From a gamma proteobacterium symbiont of Stewartia floridana (GTDB lineage: Bacteria; Pseudomonadota; Gammaproteobacteria; Chromatiales; Chromatiaceae), in contig NAUB01000016.1 of NCBI GenBank assembly GCA_003676145.1, positions 62,001 to 126,000 of the forward strand: DNA of 64,000 nt, in the 5' to 3' direction. The notes beneath the pieces were generated by a model, which saw nothing but the letters and a program-made list of their open reading frames with translations, searched no databases and was not told the DNA's origin. The position numbers and the translations under genes are program-made. Positions 57,128 to 64,000 of the stretch are shown here, in pieces (the stretch's first letter is position 1; every line of letters starts with the position of its first letter).

Positions 57128-57631
57128 AGCTTACCTGCTTTTTACTGGATACGTTGCGCTCGCTTATGAGTACCATAGCCCTGTGTCACATAAGACACAA
57201 ATCAGTCTATCTTATTCATTCAGGCATTTCGATATCCAACAGGAAATTGAGATCAACACCACAGCAGATCCCATCATCATTACTTCACAAACCAGCGGTT
57301 TTGAGCTAGAAACTTTGCCACTCAACTCTCTTTCAGCCACTTGGCTTTCAATAGGCAGCAATCGACTACCAGATCGTGTACTGGCTGGTTGCTGATTTAC
57401 TGTAAAAGTTAACAAGCAGTTCCCGTCTCTATGCAAACCGACCTACTTAAGCTGAACAGACTATTCTTCAAAAGTATCGGATTAGGCGGATGGGGGGGGT
57501 AAGAATGTCTGACTCAATTTATCCGGCGGAGAGTTTCCACTCCAATTTGGACGAAAAAGCGTCCTCAAGCACTTCTCTATTCCTGAAATCGGGAAAAACA
57601 AGTGGAAAGGAGTGTTAATTCTCAAAATGAC
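57128..57631. other. Intergenic region upstream of the cytochrome c'-like gene
   Basis: A 504-base spacer. It holds TGTGTC-N6-GACACA (57182-57199) upstream of the cytochrome gene. An open frame that extends into it on the plus strand is antisense to the cytochrome gene and has no family features. Confidence 0.5.
57182..57199. promoter_or_regulatory. Dyad-symmetric site, possibly Crp/Fnr-type
   Basis: TGTGTC-ACATAA-GACACA is a perfect inverted repeat with 6-base arms and 6-base spacer, similar in layout to a CRP site. It is 55-72 bases upstream of the cytochrome c'-like gene. Confidence 0.45.
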
Positions 57632-60169
57632 TCAGTCGTTCAGATTGCGATTCCAATGCCCATCCTCTCGTACCAGCTTCTCTATGGCAGCCGCATCCAC
57701 AGGGCGACTGAAAAAGTACCCCTGCCCCCGCTGACACCCGTTTCGTACCAGACATTGCCATTGCTCCTTGGTCTCAATACCCTCAGCCAATGCCCGTTTA
57801 TTGAGATTCTTGGCCAACTCGATGGTGGTGAGTACAATCTGTTCGTCGTCCCGGTCTGTCACCACTCCGTTTACGAAGGACTTGTCGATCTTGAGTGTAT
57901 CTACCGGCAGATTCTTAAGGCGACTGAGACTGGAGTAGCCGGTACCGAAATCATCAAGACTCAGTCCGATCCCCAGTTCGTGGAGCCGCTCAAGCCGCTC
58001 GATAACGATGGGTGAGGCATGCAGTGTGGCTCCTTCTGTTATCTCCAGAACCAGCGTCGAAGCTGGAATCTGAGCATCTTCCAAAGCCTGAAGCACGATT
58101 GTTTCCAAATCTTCTCTCTGAAGCTGCAGCATCGACAGATTGACGGCAACTTTCAGCTCCAGGCCTGAGCCGTACCATTCTGACATCTGCCGGCAGGCGG
58201 TCTGCAGCACCCAACGGCCGATAGGTAGAATCAGACCACACTCCTCCGCCACCGGGATGAATTCTACAGGCGAGACTTTGCCAAGCGATGCCGAGTCCAG
58301 ACGCAGAAGGGCTTCCACTGCCAATATACTGCCATCGTTCAAGTCTACGATAGGTTGGTATGCCAGGTGAAACTCCTCTTTTATCATCGCCAGGTTGAGT
58401 CCCGTCTCCAACATATGGCGGTGCTGGATCCGCTGGGCCAGATCGCCAGCGTAAAGTGCATAGGTATCACGTCCCTCCCCTTTAGCGGTGTACATAGCGG
58501 CATCGGCGTTCTTCAATAACTCCACTCTATCCTTGGCATCCTCAGGATAGAGACTGATGCCGATACTGGCTTTGATATAGTAGCTTTTACCGTCCAACAC
58601 AAAGGGTTCACGCATGATATCCAGTATGCGCTGGGCAAGGGTTGTGACTTTCAGAGCCAGACGCCCAGCCGCATCCTCCGTCTGCTCTTCCTTTCCATCA
58701 GGCATCATCAAAATGAGGAATTCGTCACCACCCTGACGAGCAACGAAGTCAGGCTGGCGAATCTCGGGTCGTAAGCGTTTCGCCACCTGGCTCAATAGTT
58801 CGTCACCGGTTGTATGGCCGGCGCTGTCATTGATCACGCCAAAATTGTCCAGATCCAAAAACAGCAGGGCAAGACCGTGGTTGTAGCGTTGGGCATGGGC
58901 CATGGCATTATCCACCGCCTCCAGAAATGCGGCCCGATTAGGAAGGCCTGTTAGGCTGTCGTGATGGGCCAGGTATTCGATACGCTGTAGGTTCTGTTTT
59001 TGTTCGGTGATGTCCTGAAAGGCCACCACCCCACCAACTATTTGATCTTGGTCGAAGAGGGGAGTTGTAATGCAGGATATGGGTATGGCCTCACGTTCCC
59101 GGGTCACAAACTGATCATCTCGACTGACGTGTGATTCACCGCTCTGCAGCACACCCAACATGGGACACTCATCCTCACTGCAGGTTGAACCATCCATTTT
59201 GAGATAGTGGATAAAACCATGGATCGATTTGCCAAGAAGCTCGTTTTCTTTCCAACCGAGCAGTTGTTCCGCTGCTGGATTGAGGAAGGTCAGGCGTCCC
59301 TTATCGTCAAATCCGAGCAATCCTTCTCCCAGTGCGCCAATGACGGACCTGTTGTAATTACTCGCGCGGGCCAGTGAGTGCATAGCATTCTGGCGATCTT
59401 CAAGATGACGGCGTGCCCGCCGTGTGTAAAACCCAATACCCAACAGTCCGAAGAGCCAGATGACCCCATGGGTGGTGCCGATCAGCAACAGATGTTCACT
59501 GCTGTCTTGCCGATAGGGGGCCATGGGAATGGCGATAGAGACTCCACCACGAATGTCGCCGACTTCATAGCCATGCCGATCATGACACTTCAAGCAGCGT
59601 CGTTTAGTGACCATTGGTCGCATCATCCGCAGTGTCGGTTGACCACGAAAATCCACAATTTTAGCTACCTCGTCCGACTCCTCTTCAAAGGTCTCGAGCA
59701 CCGCCCGCTCCCACTCGTCCGGCTCATTCTCCTCGTGCAGTGGTTTCAAGCTGGTGATATGGATATAGTCATTATGCATCCGGCTGAAGCGCTCGTTGAT
59801 CTTACGAATCATATAGGCCGGATTCATCAGGGTGAGCTGTTGCTCCGCATCGGTGGTGACATCACGATGTGGCAGGTCCACCAGGTGGGGATTCGGCTGT
59901 GTCTGTTCAGAGATCTTCACATAGACACCGCCCTGAGCCGCAATCCACTGGCGCACTGCCTGATCTTTTTGAAAGTAGGCACGAGCGACGCTGAGTGCGG
60001 TGGCGAACTCACGATTACCCTGGTCATGAACTGTCCAGGCAAAGGCGCCTATGATCAATAACGTCCAAGTTGTTACGGCAACCAGCGTATATTTTCGCAA
60101 TGACCCCAGTGCTGATGTGAAACCGACCTGGAGATCTCTGCTGGCTTCGGATGTGATCGGATTCACCAC
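57632..60169 (-). CDS. Haem-motif sensor PAS-GGDEF-EAL protein
   Basis: An 845-residue membrane c-di-GMP enzyme. Two membrane helices (about 28-48 and 232-250) flank a large periplasmic DUF3365/Tll0287-type domain carrying a c-type haem motif CLKCHDRHG near residue 193, followed by GDIRGGVSIAIPM. Then come a PAS domain (about 270-400), a GGDEF domain with intact RQGGDEF near residue 480 and an EAL domain with EALLRLD, LEITEG, DDFGTGYSS, TLKIDKSF and LAEGIETKEQ. Both active sites look complete. The haem in the sensor suggests control by redox state or gases such as NO. It lies 500 bases from the cytochrome c'-like gene on the same strand. Confidence 0.9.
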   Translation of the reverse strand: MVNPITSEASRDLQVGFTSALGSLRKYTLVAVTTWTLLIIGAFAWTVHDQGNREFATALSVARAYFQKDQAVRQWIAAQGGVYVKISEQTQPNPHLVDLPHRDVTTDAEQQLTLMNPAYMIRKINERFSRMHNDYIHITSLKPLHEENEPDEWERAVLETFEEESDEVAKIVDFRGQPTLRMMRPMVTKRRCLKCHDRHGYEVGDIRGGVSIAIPMAPYRQDSSEHLLLIGTTHGVIWLFGLLGIGFYTRRARRHLEDRQNAMHSLARASNYNRSVIGALGEGLLGFDDKGRLTFLNPAAEQLLGWKENELLGKSIHGFIHYLKMDGSTCSEDECPMLGVLQSGESHVSRDDQFVTREREAIPISCITTPLFDQDQIVGGVVAFQDITEQKQNLQRIEYLAHHDSLTGLPNRAAFLEAVDNAMAHAQRYNHGLALLFLDLDNFGVINDSAGHTTGDELLSQVAKRLRPEIRQPDFVARQGGDEFLILMMPDGKEEQTEDAAGRLALKVTTLAQRILDIMREPFVLDGKSYYIKASIGISLYPEDAKDRVELLKNADAAMYTAKGEGRDTYALYAGDLAQRIQHRHMLETGLNLAMIKEEFHLAYQPIVDLNDGSILAVEALLRLDSASLGKVSPVEFIPVAEECGLILPIGRWVLQTACRQMSEWYGSGLELKVAVNLSMLQLQREDLETIVLQALEDAQIPASTLVLEITEGATLHASPIVIERLERLHELGIGLSLDDFGTGYSSLSRLKNLPVDTLKIDKSFVNGVVTDRDDEQIVLTTIELAKNLNKRALAEGIETKEQWQCLVRNGCQRGQGYFFSRPVDAAAIEKLVREDGHWNRNLND

Positions 60170-60777
60170 TGATTCTCCGCAATTAACTAGGGTTACGGTG
60201 AGGGTATTGCTCCTTTGCTCTTTCTTGTTGTTGGTACTTTAGCGACCGTTGGAAGAAAAGGTTTAGTAAAAGAGTGAGAATAAGCGGATCTGTTTTTTCA
60301 CACAAACTTTCGCCCAGTGATTTAAAAAGAAAAGCTCTTTTCAAAAATAACCTTTCACCAAACACTTGAATCAAATATCTTTTTTGTCAAGCAGATAGGA
60401 GCATTTCTCCACTATCCTGATAAATCTGATAGCCATCTTTCCACTCAATGGCAGACTTGGCTGACTATCTGTCTGCATTTTATCCTGCACAAGCCTCATG
60501 GCGGTTTTGTTTCACCCGTAAACACGCTGATAAACTACTCTCTCTGCCTGGTATTACCTTTAAGGTGTAGAAGGGAGAGCCAATCTTCCTAATGAGTGCT
60601 GCCTCAGGCACCTGCATCTCCTTCCAAGGCTATGAGAAGCGCATTGTTTTCACTGTGTGTCAGCGTGTAGCTTGACTCAAATCACCGCCGTGACTTTCAC
60701 TGCGATTTCCTAAGCATCTGGTTTTAGTGGATAATCTCAACCTACAAATTCCTGATAGTTTATTTATTAATTTCAGT
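60170..60777. other. Intergenic region upstream of rsmA
   Basis: A 608-base spacer between divergent genes. Only short frames occur; a 40-residue one from about 60449 has no Shine-Dalgarno sequence. In many gammaproteobacteria pdxA precedes rsmA, but no trace of it is seen here. Confidence 0.4.
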
Positions 60778-61572
60778 ATGAGTAACCCTACACCACACAG
60801 AGCCAGGAAAAGGTTCGGCCAGAATTTCCTGCATGACCCCGGCATCATTCAGCGCATCGTCCAGGCCATTGCTCCGCAACCTGATGACAACCTGGCGGAG
60901 ATCGGCCCTGGTCAGGGGGCCATCACAACAGAACTTCTGCCTCTGGTCAGCCAGATGCATGCCATTGAACTCGACCGGGATCTGATCGAGCCACTGGCAC
61001 AGCGTTGTGCGAGTCTTGGCAATCTGCAAATCCATAACATCGATGCACTGAAATTCGACTTCTCCCAACTGGCGGAGTCAGAGAGACCCCTGCGGGTGGT
61101 AGGCAACCTGCCTTACAACATCTCCACGCCGCTGCTGTTTCACCTGTTGGATCAGTCAGACAGCGTCAAAGATATGCATTTCATGCTGCAAAAGGAGGTC
61201 GTGGACCGAATGGGGGCCGATCCGGGATCCAAGAGCTACGGGCGACTGTCGATCATGTTGCAGGCCAGGGCGGAAGTGACCCCCTTGTTCAGCATCGGTC
61301 CCGGTGCTTTCAAGCCAGCCCCGAAAGTCGATTCAGCCTTCGTCCGTTTGGTCCCGTATGACCGTCTGCCTTATCAGATCGACAATTGGGATCACTTCAG
61401 CCAGGTGGTTGCCGAAGCCTTTTCACAACGCCGAAAAACGCTGCGTAACTGCCTGAAAAAAACATTGACCTCAGAAGCGATCGAGTCTGTTGGAATCGAT
61501 CCCGGTATCCGCGCCGAGTCACTCCCCATTGAAGCGTTTGCCAAGCTGGCAAAACTGTTAGACAGACCATGA
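60778..61572 (+). CDS. rsmA: 16S rRNA adenine dimethyltransferase RsmA (KsgA)
   Basis: Dimethylates two adenines in helix 45 of 16S rRNA late in 30S assembly. The 264-residue protein begins with HRARKRFGQNFLHDPGIIQR and has the SAM motif LAEIGPGQGAITTELL, the catalytic VGNLPYNISTPLL, KEVVDRMGADPGSKSYGRLS and the C-terminal FSQRRKTLRNCLK. The frame opens 17 codons upstream, but the ATG at 60778 gives the family's normal N-terminus. Confidence 0.97.
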   Translation: MSNPTPHRARKRFGQNFLHDPGIIQRIVQAIAPQPDDNLAEIGPGQGAITTELLPLVSQMHAIELDRDLIEPLAQRCASLGNLQIHNIDALKFDFSQLAESERPLRVVGNLPYNISTPLLFHLLDQSDSVKDMHFMLQKEVVDRMGADPGSKSYGRLSIMLQARAEVTPLFSIGPGAFKPAPKVDSAFVRLVPYDRLPYQIDNWDHFSQVVAEAFSQRRKTLRNCLKKTLTSEAIESVGIDPGIRAESLPIEAFAKLAKLLDRP

Positions 61573-61757
61573 TCCACTTTATCTAGTGGATACTTAACTA
61601 CCAAGAGACTCGTTAAACCTGTCAGTAGGATAATTTTGTGATCTTGCTGTTTTTTTGCTAATTACAAATAGCAAAAAATATGATGGCCGCAAAGGAGGCC
61701 AAGTACCGCAAATATTCGCCAATAGACCGGGTGTGATGATTGCAACACCACTCAATA

Positions 61758-62495
61758 CTATTTGTTGAATACGACATCTTCCAGAATTACCGGATAGAAA
61801 TAGCCATAGCCGAAATCCTTGTTGGTAAACAACTGGCCTTTGGCTACAACCTCATCACCGACACTGATTCCTGCTTGAGTCGTTCGCAGAATGATCTTGT
61901 GATTCTTCGCCTGTTTGCTACCGCTTCCATCCTCCAGATGCACCCAATCCCGGCCCATGATCTGGCTGGAAACTTTGGATACTTTACCTTTCACTTCGAT
62001 CACACTGCCACTCAGCTCCTGCTTTTTCTCAAAGATCTGCTCCACGGTGAAACGCCCTACCGGATCACCCAGCTCTACGGGAGGCTGTGGCGCCGCAACC
62101 GGTTTTGGTGGCTGTTTGTTTTTTGACGGCTGAGCATGAGCTTTGGTGGGAAGGGTTTCACCTTTGCTGATCGCCTCGACAAACAGGATTCTGTCAAAAG
62201 TTCTGTTCAACGTCTTACTGGTAAAGTCCTCCATCAGCATCTGTTCATAAAAACTGATCTTTTCACCGACCTCAACCTGAGTCTCCGGCACGGCAATCCA
62301 ATAGACGCTGCTTGACTCCTCCGCCCGGATATAGGTGTAACCGGCCGTGGAAATTGCCTCCAATACAATGGCCGTATGGGGGATTGCATCACGCATCGGT
62401 GCCGATCCGGCAGTACCATACGCGCTGACATGCCCACTACCAAGCAGAAGCAACATCAATGCAACCCAGTAAATCGCTCTCGTTCTATTCATCAT
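61758..62495 (-). CDS. Exported OB-fold-like protein
   Basis: A 245-residue protein with a signal peptide (MMNRTRAIYWVALMLLLLGS then GHVSA). The mature part appears to have two similar beta-rich modules: GYTYIRAEESSSVYWIAVPE with VEVGEKISFYE, and GSVIEVKGKVSKVSSQIMGR, DWVHLEDGSGS with ISVGDEVVAKGQL. They are joined by a Lys/Pro/Gln-rich linker. The motif Y-x-x-I-x-x-E...WIA resembles NrfJ-related and GW-type periplasmic proteins. Function unknown. Confidence 0.75.
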   Translation of the reverse strand: MMNRTRAIYWVALMLLLLGSGHVSAYGTAGSAPMRDAIPHTAIVLEAISTAGYTYIRAEESSSVYWIAVPETQVEVGEKISFYEQMLMEDFTSKTLNRTFDRILFVEAISKGETLPTKAHAQPSKNKQPPKPVAAPQPPVELGDPVGRFTVEQIFEKKQELSGSVIEVKGKVSKVSSQIMGRDWVHLEDGSGSKQAKNHKIILRTTQAGISVGDEVVAKGQLFTNKDFGYGYFYPVILEDVVFNK

Positions 62496-63344
62496 AGTTT
62501 TCTCTATTTTGTCTAACTTCGAAACAATCTCTGAGAATTGTTTCAGATCACCTTAACAGATAACCACATCAAATAAGGCCGTGTAGTATCGAAACTTAGG
62601 GGCTGTTAACGCAATCGCATAAATCAGAATCGAACCACAGGATCGCAAGATCTGTACCAAAGCCAGTAACAGAAATGCGAGGTGAAACAAAAGCCGCCTT
62701 AGGTTGCGGTTGAGCTTGTAGAAAAAGGTAGATAAACCGGGACTTTCAGAGGGTTTTATAAGAATACCCAATTGTAATTAGATTGAGTTACTCACAAAGG
62801 GAACGACACAAGATGGAGGTGTTGGAATTCCAAGCTATTGAACGAATCGTTCAATCAACTTCCTGCCAAGTGAATAAACCGTTCTAACTCAATAAAAACC
62901 AAGAAAAACGGTAAGTTATAATAGGCCATATTATTTCCATGAAATACCATTGACAGTCGATTAGGAAACAAGGGCCATCACTCCATTGCAGACAATAGAA
63001 CGCGAATACCGGCCACCGCCAAAGGACATGTTCATGAGAGCCAACCCTGGAGTTGTCTCGATTCCCCTAGTGGACAACTCATACCACTGGACTCGATTTG
63101 AGCCGAGGCTCTTGCAACTGATCGTAGCGACCCCATATCTGAATGATATACAAACATCTCCGAAAAGCGGATTCCTACTGATTTACGCAACAGACTGAGA
63201 CTTTGTCCGATCGTTTATGCAAAATGGGGCCAAGCGATTCGCTTGAATCGGGCAAAATCGACTGCTCAGAGTCGACTCGAAAAGACTCTGTTTGGAACTG
63301 TTAGTGTCAGATCAGACAGAGAGTAAGCACATACTGAAGGTAGC
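62496..63344. other. Intergenic region with strong palindrome, before lon
   Basis: An 849-base spacer between divergent genes. It contains the 19-base palindrome at 62837-62855 and two short open frames (62553-62771 minus, 62986-63198 plus) without a Shine-Dalgarno sequence or family features. The promoter of the Lon gene must lie here but is not obvious. Confidence 0.5.
62837..62855. promoter_or_regulatory. 19-base palindrome, possible TetR-type operator
   Basis: ATTGAACGA-A-TCGTTCAAT is a perfect palindrome with 9-base arms and a single central base. The form is typical of TetR-family operators. It lies 342 bases upstream of the OB-fold gene and about 490 upstream of lon. No TetR gene is in the window. 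Confidence 0.5.
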
Positions 63345-64000
63345 ATGATGTCAGAAGAAGAATATACCCAGGATGAGAACGTCGAAGTCATCAGTGGCAA
63401 TACCCTGGCCCGACCCAATGAGGTGCTACCGGGGCTGATCCACCTGCTGCCTGTCACCGCGCGTCCTTTCTTTCCCGGGCAGGCGGTACCGCTCTTAATG
63501 GAACAGGAGCATTGGGACGCAACCATGGAAGAGGTCGCCAACTCCACGCACATGCTGCTTGGTGTCGTACTCTCTTCAGCGGATAGTGCTGAGTCGGCCG
63601 CTCCGCAGAGTTTCAAACAGATCGGCACTGTCTGCCGGGTCCATCGCATCCAACGATCAGAGGGCAGACTGCAGGTTCTGGTTGAGTGCCTGCAGCGCTT
63701 CCGTATCGAAAAGGTGGTCCATGGGGAGACTCCGTTCACCGCCAGCGTTGAATATCTTCCGGAACCCGCCAGTGACAGCAAAGAGATCAAACCCTATGCG
63801 GTGGCGATCATCAACACCATCAAGGAGCTGCTGCCGCTGAATCCTCTGTATGCGGAGGAGCTGCGTATGTTCCTCGACCGGTTTGGCCCGGATGATCCAT
63901 CCCATCTGACCGATTTCGCTGCCAGTCTCACCACTTCGGACAAATTTCAACTGCAAGCAGTCCTGGAAACCGTCGAGCTGCTGCCGCGGATGGAGAAAGT
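63345..64000 (+). CDS. lon: Lon-type ATP-dependent protease, N-terminal part
   Basis: The frame is open from ATG 63345 to the window's end (218 codons), so only the N-terminal substrate-binding domain is seen. Family marks are LPGLIHLLPVTARPFFPGQA, IGTVCRVHRI and LQVLVECLQRFRI, in the same order as in E. coli Lon. The N-terminus is some 20 residues longer and more acidic than in E. coli Lon, as in additional Lon paralogues of some gammaproteobacteria. A second ATG directly follows (63348); AAGG at 63337-63340 suits that one slightly better. ATPase and protease domains lie beyond the window. Confidence 0.85.
   Translation, partial: MMSEEEYTQDENVEVISGNTLARPNEVLPGLIHLLPVTARPFFPGQAVPLLMEQEHWDATMEEVANSTHMLLGVVLSSADSAESAAPQSFKQIGTVCRVHRIQRSEGRLQVLVECLQRFRIEKVVHGETPFTASVEYLPEPASDSKEIKPYAVAIINTIKELLPLNPLYAEELRMFLDRFGPDDPSHLTDFAASLTTSDKFQLQAVLETVELLPRMEK

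Noticed and set aside
57021-57395. Plus-strand frame of 124 codons over the cytochrome c'-like gene start
   Set aside because: It is antisense to the signal-peptide region of the cytochrome gene, which explains its hydrophobic stretch.
62553-62771. Minus-strand frame of 72 codons with a hydrophobic middle
   Set aside because: No Shine-Dalgarno sequence or known family. It could be a remnant, but nothing supports a gene.

Overview
The window is about 64 kb of ordinary-looking chromosome from a gammaproteobacterium. It carries rpoH, a bioB-F-H-C-D operon, gspA/gspB, ubiC-ubiA, recG, rpoZ-spoT, rsmA, a complete nor (nitric oxide reductase) cluster, the sodium antiporter gene nhaD, and several c-di-GMP and c-type haem proteins. 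That mix suggests a marine or sediment bacterium that respires or detoxifies nitrogen oxides, perhaps a Chromatiales-type sulfur oxidiser. The lineage is inferred from gene content only. I see no tRNA, rRNA, CRISPR array, prophage or intact insertion sequence.

Layout. 0-4.1 kb: the 3' part of rpoH and a PAS/GGDEF/GGDEF/EAL protein. 4.2-8.7 kb: a minus-strand biotin operon with a BirA-type operator in front of bioB, divergent from comF. 9.9-14.3 kb: an HDOD protein, a DUF4124 protein, and sel1-gspA-gspB. 14.6-17.9 kb: a periplasmic rhodanese and a DUF255 protein with a DsbD-like tail. 18.0-19.7 kb: a predicted peptidoglycan-active protein overlapping an exported SH3-like protein whose only well-placed start codon is ATA. 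20.2-23.1 kb: an XRE regulator divergent from a VIT/vWA surface protein with a GlyGly-CTERM-like tail, with a palindromic operator between them. 23.2-31.4 kb: housekeeping genes (ubiA, ubiC, recG, yjbQ, ridA, spoT, rpoZ). 31.6-35.3 kb: an AraC/MFS pair, two small exported proteins (one built of HGGK repeats) and a fatty acid hydroxylase/sterol desaturase family protein. 35.7-40.1 kb: a TolB-like propeller followed directly by an M1-M28-PDZ peptidase fusion. 40.2-44.8 kb: an acyltransferase, 1.3 kb of AT-rich non-coding DNA, a glycosyltransferase, and a type II glutamine synthetase behind NtrC sites and a sigma-54 promoter. 44.9-54.0 kb: a Ser/Thr kinase and the nor cluster with its Crp/Fnr regulator. 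54.8-64 kb: nhaD, a cytochrome c'-like protein, a haem-motif GGDEF/EAL protein, rsmA, an exported OB-fold-like protein and the N-terminus of a Lon protease.

How the parts connect. From 46 to 60 kb there is a nitric oxide theme: NorCB with its assembly proteins, a Dnr-like regulator with a perfect half-site pair in front of norC, a cytochrome c' and a c-type haem c-di-GMP enzyme. Nitrogen status probably controls the glutamine synthetase through NtrC and sigma-54, and a further NtrC-like box lies upstream of the neighbouring kinase. The least familiar pieces are the 18-19.7 kb pair, the M1-M28-PDZ fusion, the two extra membrane proteins inside the nor operon, and several strong palindromes with no assigned regulator.
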